NCBI GenBank assembly: GCA_942491465.1
Contig: CALOBA010000077.1
Span: 1 to 64,000 of the forward strand
Reading direction: 5' to 3'
Origin: CALOBA01 sp942491465
Lineage (GTDB): Bacteria; Pseudomonadota; Gammaproteobacteria; Chromatiales; Chromatiaceae
DNA length: 64,000 nt
Both the position numbers and the translations under genes were made by a program. Below, piece after piece: positions 58,942 through 64,000 of the stretch. Position 1 is the stretch's first letter; each line of letters begins with the position of its first letter. The notes below the pieces were generated by a model. That model saw only the letters and a program-made list of their open reading frames with translations, was not told where the DNA came from and ran no database searches.

Positions 58942-60934
58942 GACAAGCAACCGCGCAGAACCTATCGATCGCTCGCAGATCATCGCCGCCACGGCGCTTG
59001 TGGGGCTGATCTACCTGCCGCTGATTCAGCGGCTGCCGACACAGATCAGCCTTCTGGTCGCGGGGGTGCTCGGGTTGCGCGTGGTTGCGCTGCTGCGTCC
59101 GCTACCGCTGAATAAGTGGGTGCTGGCCCCGTTGACCATCGTCGGCGTGCTCAACGTCGCCGATGCCTACCACAGCCTGGCCGGGCGAGGCGCCGGCACC
59201 GCGCTGCTGATGACCATGATGATGCTGAAGCTGTTGGAGCTGCGTAGCACCCGCGACCTGCGGCTGGTCTCGGTGCTGTACGGCTTCCTGTTGGTGGTGC
59301 AGTTCCTGTTCGACACCTCGCCCTGGCTGGTCGCCTATCTGGCGCTGTTGGCCGTGGGCAATTTCGCGCTGATGGCCGACCTCGGCATGCAACCGCGCCC
59401 GATGCGCTGGCGGCGTCGGGGTCGGCTGGCACTGGTGCTGACCGGACAGGCGCTGCCGTTGGCCATCGTCATGTTTCTGCTGTTCCCGCGACTGGATGCG
59501 CCATTGTGGGATCTTGGGCTGGGCAACGATACCGGCATCACCGGCATCAAGGATTCCTTGGAGCCCGGCACGATCACCGAGCTGGTCATCTCCGATGAGG
59601 ACGCCTTCCATGTCCGCTTCGAAGAACCGCCGCCGATACCGGCAGAGGCCATGTACTGGCGCGGCCTGGTGCTGTGGAACACCGATGGTCGGCGTTGGAC
59701 CCCGAGCTGGCATGGGCGGGTCGATGCCAGTCCGACGGACCTCGTGGCCATCGGTGACACGCTGGACTACGTGGTCGTGCTCGAACCTACGGGCGAGCGC
59801 TGGCTGTTCAGCTTGGATCTGCCGATTCGTGCGCCGACCAACGCCAAGCTTACAACGGACTTTCAGATACAAAGCAGGCAGAAGGTCAACGATCTTCGGC
59901 TGTATCGCATGACCTCCGCACCGCGCCATCGGATGAGTCGACTGAGCGCCACCGATCGGCAGATCGGCCTTCAGCTCCCTGGCAACATCACCGAGCGGAT
60001 GCAACGACTGGTCGCGGGCTGGACTGCTGGAGATGCCGATCCGGGGCAGATCGTCGAGCGGGCACTGGCCTACTTCAACGACCAGCCGTTTCGTTACACA
60101 CTGCTGCCGCCGGCCCTCGGGGCGAATCCCACCGATGAGTTTCTATTCGAGACCCAGGCCGGTTTCTGCGAGCACTATGCCAGCGCCTTCGCGTTGTTGA
60201 TGCGTGTCGCCGGCATCCCGAGCCGAGTGGTCGTCGGCTATCTGGGGGCCGAGTACAACCCGCTCAGCGGCTTTTTTCTGGTTCGCCAAGCCGAGGCCCA
60301 CGCCTGGACCGAGGTCTGGATCGATGATGAAGGTTGGGTGCGCGTGGATCCCACGGCGGCCGTTCACCCGACTCGGGTCGATGATGATGCGCAGATGGCG
60401 CGCCTCGGCGGTCAGGCGCCGGTGCGATTTAGGGTAGCAAACGACGGGACCCTGGCAACGATCGGCCGGCAGCTGCGGCTGCTCACCGATGCCCTCGACG
60501 CCGGATGGAAGAACTGGGTGGTGGGGTTTTCCGCGACCCGACAGCAGTGGCTGATGGCCGCCGTCGGATTGGAGCATCTGCGCTTCTATGGGCTGGTCAT
60601 CCTGATGTTCGCGCTGTTGGCGCTGCTGTTGGCCGGTTGGTCCGCCTGGATCAATCGGGTCCCGACACCGGCAGACCCGGTGGTTCGGGCCTGGCAACGG
60701 ATTTGTCACCGACTGGAAAAGATCGGCCTGCCGCGACGCAACCAGGAGGGGCCGGTGGACTACTGCAGACGCGTTGAGGCGAGTCGACCGGATCTTAAGG
60801 TGGAACTCGCGCCGCTCCTAGCCCTGTACTTGCGGATGCGTTACCGGGCCTACCCCGCGGCCGCGGAGGCCAAGTTGCTGGTTCGCGCGAGCAAAGGATT
60901 CCGACCGAGACGGTCTCGAGACAGACCCCGGTAA
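58934..60934 (+). CDS. membrane transglutaminase-like protein (TgpA family)
   Basis: 666 residues from ATG 58934 (MTETSNRAEPIDRSQIIAAT). Five or six N-terminal membrane helices (for example VLAPLTIVGVLNVADAY, LVVQFLFDTSPWLVAYLALL AVGNFALM, ALPLAIVMFLLFPRL) precede a periplasmic domain with the Cys-His-Asp transglutaminase triad: TQAGFCEHYASAFALLMRVA GIPSRVVVGYLG (Cys), AEAHAWTEVWIDDEGWVRVD PT (His, Asp). One more helix (LRFYGLVILMFALLALLLAG W) leads to a cytosolic tail (DUF4129-like). Related to Pseudomonas TgpA; cross-linked substrate unknown. Last gene of the moxR operon. Confidence 0.92.
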   Translation: MTETSNRAEPIDRSQIIAATALVGLIYLPLIQRLPTQISLLVAGVLGLRVVALLRPLPLNKWVLAPLTIVGVLNVADAYHSLAGRGAGTALLMTMMMLKLLELRSTRDLRLVSVLYGFLLVVQFLFDTSPWLVAYLALLAVGNFALMADLGMQPRPMRWRRRGRLALVLTGQALPLAIVMFLLFPRLDAPLWDLGLGNDTGITGIKDSLEPGTITELVISDEDAFHVRFEEPPPIPAEAMYWRGLVLWNTDGRRWTPSWHGRVDASPTDLVAIGDTLDYVVVLEPTGERWLFSLDLPIRAPTNAKLTTDFQIQSRQKVNDLRLYRMTSAPRHRMSRLSATDRQIGLQLPGNITERMQRLVAGWTAGDADPGQIVERALAYFNDQPFRYTLLPPALGANPTDEFLFETQAGFCEHYASAFALLMRVAGIPSRVVVGYLGAEYNPLSGFFLVRQAEAHAWTEVWIDDEGWVRVDPTAAVHPTRVDDDAQMARLGGQAPVRFRVANDGTLATIGRQLRLLTDALDAGWKNWVVGFSATRQQWLMAAVGLEHLRFYGLVILMFALLALLLAGWSAWINRVPTPADPVVRAWQRICHRLEKIGLPRRNQEGPVDYCRRVEASRPDLKVELAPLLALYLRMRYRAYPAAAEAKLLVRASKGFRPRRSRDRPR

Positions 60935-60989
60935 CCTTGGGCGTCGTTGAGCGCTGGCTGGGGAAGGAGGCGGTTCTCCACCGATCGGC

Positions 60990-61190
60990 TCGGTGTCACT
61001 ATCATTCTTATATCTTAGAAAACAGTAGTAGTAGTAGGGGCTGTGGATTTGTCGACAACGGAGAAAAGTCTTCTTGGTAGAGATGGTTGGCGTTGCTGCG
61101 CGGCTTCACCAATCCGGGTAAGAGACCTTGGTGGGTTGTGGGTAACTTCGGCCCGGGCAATCCATCCACGGATATCAACAGGTTTTGCCG
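60990..61190 (-). other. candidate replication-origin element 2 (DnaA-trio and boxes)
   Basis: Intergenic between the transglutaminase gene and mnmE. Read on the - strand: GACAAATCCACAG, CCCC, then TACTACTACTACTG (61024-61037 on the + strand as CAGTAGTAGTAGTAG), followed by AT-rich TTTTCTAAGATATAAGAATG. It contains the degenerate DnaA boxes TGTGGATTT (61042-61050) and TGTGGGTAA (61138-61146), and ATCAACAGG-like sequence near 61174. It shares CCCTACTACTACTACTG plus AT flank with element 1, in the opposite orientation. Confidence 0.6.
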
Positions 61191-61240
61191 GGTGTGGTGA
61201 ACACTGTTGGGCGATCGGAAACGACCGTTGGTGGCGGTAA

Positions 61241-61343
61241 GTCAAGGTTCAGAAACAAGTGGTGCAGACGCAACCACGAAACGGCCAATCCAAAGGCTCA
61301 GCGAGCGGGCGTCTGCACCACTTGTTTTTGAATCGATCCTAAG
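61241..61343 (+). repeat. miniature palindromic element, copy 2 of 3
   Basis: GTCAAGGTTCAG, then AAACAAGTGGTGCAGACGC and its complement enclosing GAAACGGCCAATCCAAAGG, ending TTGAATCGATCCTAAG. It ends 10 bases beyond the mnmE stop. Nearly identical to copy 1. Confidence 0.9.
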
Positions 61344-61353
61344 TAATCGGCGG

Positions 61354-62709
61354 CTACTTGCCGATGCAGAAGTCGGCAAAGATTCGTCCGAGCAGGTCGT
61401 CGGCGCTCACCTCGCCGGTGATCTCACCCAGGGCGCGTTGGGCTTGGCGCAGGTCCTCGGCGACGAGATCGGGCAGGGAGGCGGAGGCGGCCTGTTTGTG
61501 GGCGTGTCGAAGGTGGGTCAGTACCTGGCCGAGGGCTTCGAGGTGTCGGCGTCGGGCACTGAAGTCGCCAGGCGTCTCGGCGTCGTAGCCCGCGGAGCGC
61601 TTGATCTGCGCGCGCAACAGCTCGAGGCCGTCCCCGGTGCGGGCAGACAGCGCGATCTCGGTCTCGGGAAAGGCGAGTCCAGGCCTGGAGGGACGATGGA
61701 GACCGGATTGGCGGCCCGTTAGATCGATCTTGTTGCGGATGCGGATACCGGCTTTTGGTGGGGGGGCGATGGCGGGCAGGGGGGCGCGTTCGGTCTGGTC
61801 GTCCTCGATCCAGAGCAGCAGATCGGCGCCGGCGATGGCGGCCTCGGCGCGGCGGACGCCTTCGCGCTCGATGGCATCGGCGGTGGCGCGCAATCCGGCC
61901 GTGTCGGTGAGGCGAAGCGGCAGGCCATCGATCTGGAGATCGACGCGAAGCAGGTCGCGGGTGGTACCGGCGATGGGGGTGACAATCGCCGTATCGGCTT
62001 CGCTGAGGGCATTGAGCAGGCTCGACTTGCCGGCGTTCGGCGGCCCGGCGATGACCACCTGAAGACCGTCTCGGATGAGCTCGCCACGGTGGGCGCTGGC
62101 CGCCAGGGCGGTGGTGGCGTCGGTGAGTTCGGTGATGGCCGTGCGAACGGCCTGCTCGTCGTCGGGGTCGATTTCGTCGTCGGGGAAGTCTAGGGTTGCC
62201 TCCAGGTGAACGCGTGTCGTTGTCAGTCGCTCGGCGAGTGTACGGACGCGCTTGGAGAACGCACCGGAGAGGGAGCGGGCGGCGAGTCGGGCCTGGGTGG
62301 TGGTCGCGCTGGCGATGAGGTCGGCAATGGCCTCGGCCTGGGTCAGGTCCAGGCGGCCGTTTAGGAAGGCCCGCTCGCTGAACTCGCCAGGTCGGGCGAG
62401 GCGTGCGCCCCGGGCGAGTGCCCCGCGCAGGACTTGGTCGAGCACGACGGGTCCGCCGTGTCCTTGAAGCTCAAGGACATCCTCGCCGGTGAAGGATGCG
62501 GGCCCTGGAAAGAAGAGGAGCAAGCCCTGGTCGATGGGCTGATCGTCGGTATCGGTGAAGCTCGCGATGTGGGCTTGTCGGGGCGTAGGGGCGCGACCGA
62601 GCACCTGCTCGGCGATCCGCGGGGCCAGTGGCCCCGAGATGCGGACAATGCCGATGGCGCCGATCCCTGGCGCGGTGGCGATGGCGGCGATGGTATCGCG
62701 GGCGCTCAT
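61354..62709 (-). CDS. mnmE: tRNA modification GTPase MnmE
   Basis: 451 residues from ATG 62709 (MSARDTIAAIATAPGIGAIG IVRISG). The N-terminal tetrahydrofolate-binding domain has FFPGPASFTGEDVLELQGHG GPVVLDQVL. The G domain carries G1 IAGPPNAGKSSLLNAL, G2/switch IAGTTRDLLRVDLQIDGLPL RLTDTAG (DTAG) and G4 RNKIDL. The C-terminus ends in the catalytic FCIGK cysteine motif. With MnmG it modifies U34 of tRNA. An earlier ATG (62742) would start inside the repeat at 62738-62840 and is less likely. Length matches E. coli MnmE. Confidence 0.96.
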   Translation of the reverse strand: MSARDTIAAIATAPGIGAIGIVRISGPLAPRIAEQVLGRAPTPRQAHIASFTDTDDQPIDQGLLLFFPGPASFTGEDVLELQGHGGPVVLDQVLRGALARGARLARPGEFSERAFLNGRLDLTQAEAIADLIASATTTQARLAARSLSGAFSKRVRTLAERLTTTRVHLEATLDFPDDEIDPDDEQAVRTAITELTDATTALAASAHRGELIRDGLQVVIAGPPNAGKSSLLNALSEADTAIVTPIAGTTRDLLRVDLQIDGLPLRLTDTAGLRATADAIEREGVRRAEAAIAGADLLLWIEDDQTERAPLPAIAPPPKAGIRIRNKIDLTGRQSGLHRPSRPGLAFPETEIALSARTGDGLELLRAQIKRSAGYDAETPGDFSARRRHLEALGQVLTHLRHAHKQAASASLPDLVAEDLRQAQRALGEITGEVSADDLLGRIFADFCIGK

Positions 62710-62737
62710 GCCGGGCTGCCCTGTGGTCGTCCGGTTA

Positions 62738-62840
62738 GTCAAGGTTCAGAAACAAGGGGTGCAGACGCAACCAAGAAACGGCCAATCAAAAGGTTCAGCG
62801 AGCGGGCGTCTGCGCCACTTGTTTTTGAATCGAGCCTTAG
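62738..62840 (+). repeat. miniature palindromic element, copy 3 of 3
   Basis: GTCAAGGTTCAG, then AAACAAGGGGTGCAGACGC paired with GCGTCTGCGCCACTTGTTT (two differences from copy 2), ending CGAGCCTTAG. It fills the whole gap between mnmE and yidC. The yidC stop codon (62837-62839) lies in its last bases. Confidence 0.9.
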
Positions 62841-64000
62841 TTGGCCCGGCGCTTGGCGGCCGCCTTTTCGATGTTGCGGGTGATGTGCCACTGCTGGGTA
62901 ATGGACAGGAGCTGGTTGACCGTCCAATACAGCACCAGGCCGGACGGGAAGAACGCGAAGAAGACCGTGAAGACGAATGGCAGGGCCATCATGATCTTCT
63001 CCTGCATCGGGTCCGGCGGCGGCGGGTTCAGCTTTTGCTGGGCGAACATCGCTATGCCCATGATCAGCGGCAGCACGTAGTAGGGGTCGGGTGCCGTGAG
63101 GTTGTCGAGCCAGAGCATGAACGGGGCGTGGCGGAGTTCCACGCTCTCGAGCAAGACCCAGTACAGCGCAATGAAGACCGGGATCTGCACCAGGATCGGC
63201 AGGCAACCACCCAAGGGATTGATCTTCTCCTTCTTGTACAGCTCCATCATGGCCGTGTTGAGGCGCTCCTTGTCGTCGCCGTAGCGGTCCTTCAGCGCCT
63301 TGAGCCTTGGTGCGACCTGACGCATGTTGGCCATGGACTTGTAGCTCGTCTCGGAGAGCTTGTAGAAGGCGAGCTTGATCAGGATGGTCAGGATGATGAT
63401 CGCCCAGCCCCAGTTGCCGACGATGGAGTGGATCAGCTCCAGTAACCAGAAGATCGGGTTGGCGAGCACGGTGAGCCAGCCATAGTCGACGGCGAGTTTG
63501 AGCCCGGGGGCTATGGTGTCAAGCTGGTCCTGAAGCTTCGGCCCGGCAAACAGGCGTTGAGTGAAGCTGTGGCTGCCGCCCGGCGGGATGCTGACGGCTG
63601 CGCTGGCCTTCTGGCCGATGATGTACTTGGGCTCCGCGCCGGTCTGCACGTCCATGGTGTAGAAGGTCTGGGAAATTCCCGTGGGCGGGATCCAGGCCCC
63701 CATGAAGTAGTGCTGGATCATGGCGATCCAGCCGTCGGTCACCTGGATGTCGAGGGGCGTCTTGGTGATCTCGTCGAAGTCTTCCTTCTTGTATTTGATC
63801 TCCGGACCATAGTACACGGCGCCCGTGTAGGTATGGATGAACCGGGTCTCATTCGGGTCGTTGAACGGCGAGCGCTGCAGCTGGGCGTAGTCCCAAACCA
63901 CGATCGGGGCGTCGGAGCCGTTGCTGATCTCTTGAGTGACCTCAACGGCGTAGTTGCCGCGGGTGAAACGGAAGCGCTTGATGACCTGGATGGTTGCCGG
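62837..64000 (-). CDS. yidC: membrane protein insertase YidC, 5' end outside the window
   Basis: The visible 388 residues contain the end of the periplasmic P1 domain (KYKKEDFDEITKTPLDIQVT DGWIAMIQHYFMGAWIPP) and the complete insertase core with five membrane helices: LKLAVDYGWLTVLANPIFWL LELIHSIVGNWGWAIIILTI, SMANMRQVAPRLKALKDRYG DDKERLN, YKKEKINPLGGCLPILVQIP VFIALYWVLLES, YYVLPLIMGIAMFAQQKL and FPSGLVLYWTVNQLLSITQQ W. It inserts and folds inner-membrane proteins with or without SecYEG. The frame runs through the right edge, so 150-200 residues are missing. Upstream order is expected to be rpmH-rnpA-yidD. Confidence 0.95.
   Translation of the reverse strand, partial: PATIQVIKRFRFTRGNYAVEVTQEISNGSDAPIVVWDYAQLQRSPFNDPNETRFIHTYTGAVYYGPEIKYKKEDFDEITKTPLDIQVTDGWIAMIQHYFMGAWIPPTGISQTFYTMDVQTGAEPKYIIGQKASAAVSIPPGGSHSFTQRLFAGPKLQDQLDTIAPGLKLAVDYGWLTVLANPIFWLLELIHSIVGNWGWAIIILTILIKLAFYKLSETSYKSMANMRQVAPRLKALKDRYGDDKERLNTAMMELYKKEKINPLGGCLPILVQIPVFIALYWVLLESVELRHAPFMLWLDNLTAPDPYYVLPLIMGIAMFAQQKLNPPPPDPMQEKIMMALPFVFTVFFAFFPSGLVLYWTVNQLLSITQQWHITRNIEKAAAKRRAN

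Noticed and set aside
62710..62742. Earlier mnmE start at 62742
   Set aside because: It would begin inside the repeat at 62738-62840; the family start MSxxDTIxAxAT fits 62709.

Overview
The window looks like chromosomal DNA of a high-GC gammaproteobacterium, probably a purple sulfur bacterium or relative (order Chromatiales). This is inferred from the GC-rich housekeeping genes, the mnmG-rsmG-parA-parB and yidC-mnmE neighbourhoods, a menC-like gene and the heavy load of integron cassettes, IS elements and palindromic repeats. It has an accessory left part (1-44.7 kb, interrupted by housekeeping genes at 12.5-22 kb) and an origin-proximal core on the right (44.9-64 kb).

Region 1 (about 0.7-11.7 kb) is a chromosomal integron. 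An integron integrase with an unusually long N-terminus (10234-11694, +) is divergent from a cassette array that mostly reads leftwards. I recognise six full-length leftward attC sites between 3.5 and 8.8 kb, several relics, one attC in the opposite orientation at 684-743, and one detached attC at 35.5 kb. The cassettes carry toxin-antitoxin genes (HicAB twice, RelE-like, PIN), a metallophosphoesterase and small unknown proteins. Many are broken by one- or two-base lesions. An IS1111-type element sits inside the array. The place where attI should be (9.39-10.08 kb) holds an odd G-rich DNA almost free of C on the + strand. Three nested palindromic elements separate the integron from the next genes.

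Region 2 (12.4-24.4 kb) holds a MacA/LolD-like adaptor-ATPase pair without a visible permease, a small-membrane/SH3 pair, a NamZ-type (DUF1343) hydrolase, rpiA, ilvA, a degraded ferric-type ABC importer coupled to a ChrB-like protein, a putative nuclease-like protein and a DUF433/DUF5615 toxin-antitoxin pair with a broken toxin.

Region 3 (24.5-39.1 kb) is a mobile and polymorphic-toxin island. It has a DUF4123 adaptor, a lipase-like effector with five LEA-like 11-residue repeats, candidate immunity proteins, an Rhs protein with a variable C-terminal toxin and a PAAR protein. It is flanked by one truncated and one intact copy of an IS4-family element whose transposase carries a DruA-like (DUF4338) N-terminal domain. 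An IS10-like element and a matching 132-bp MITE both have 9-bp target duplications.

Region 4 (39-51.2 kb) has a 1610-residue STAND-type NTPase (DUF4062, P-loop, membrane helix, WD40), a SEC-C/TPR-like protein, two neighbouring proteins with similar N-termini, and a penicillin-acylase-family hydrolase.

Region 5 (51.2-64 kb) is origin-proximal: menC, parB, parA, rsmG, mnmG on the - strand, then moxR, DUF58 and transglutaminase genes on the + strand, then mnmE and partial yidC on the - strand. Two non-coding stretches on either side of this block (51.2-51.4 and 61.0-61.2 kb) each carry DnaA-box-like sequences, a GC-rich spacer, a run of TAC/TAG triplets (DnaA-trio) and an AT-rich stretch, in opposite orientation. 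They are candidate replication-origin elements and the most interesting core signal here.
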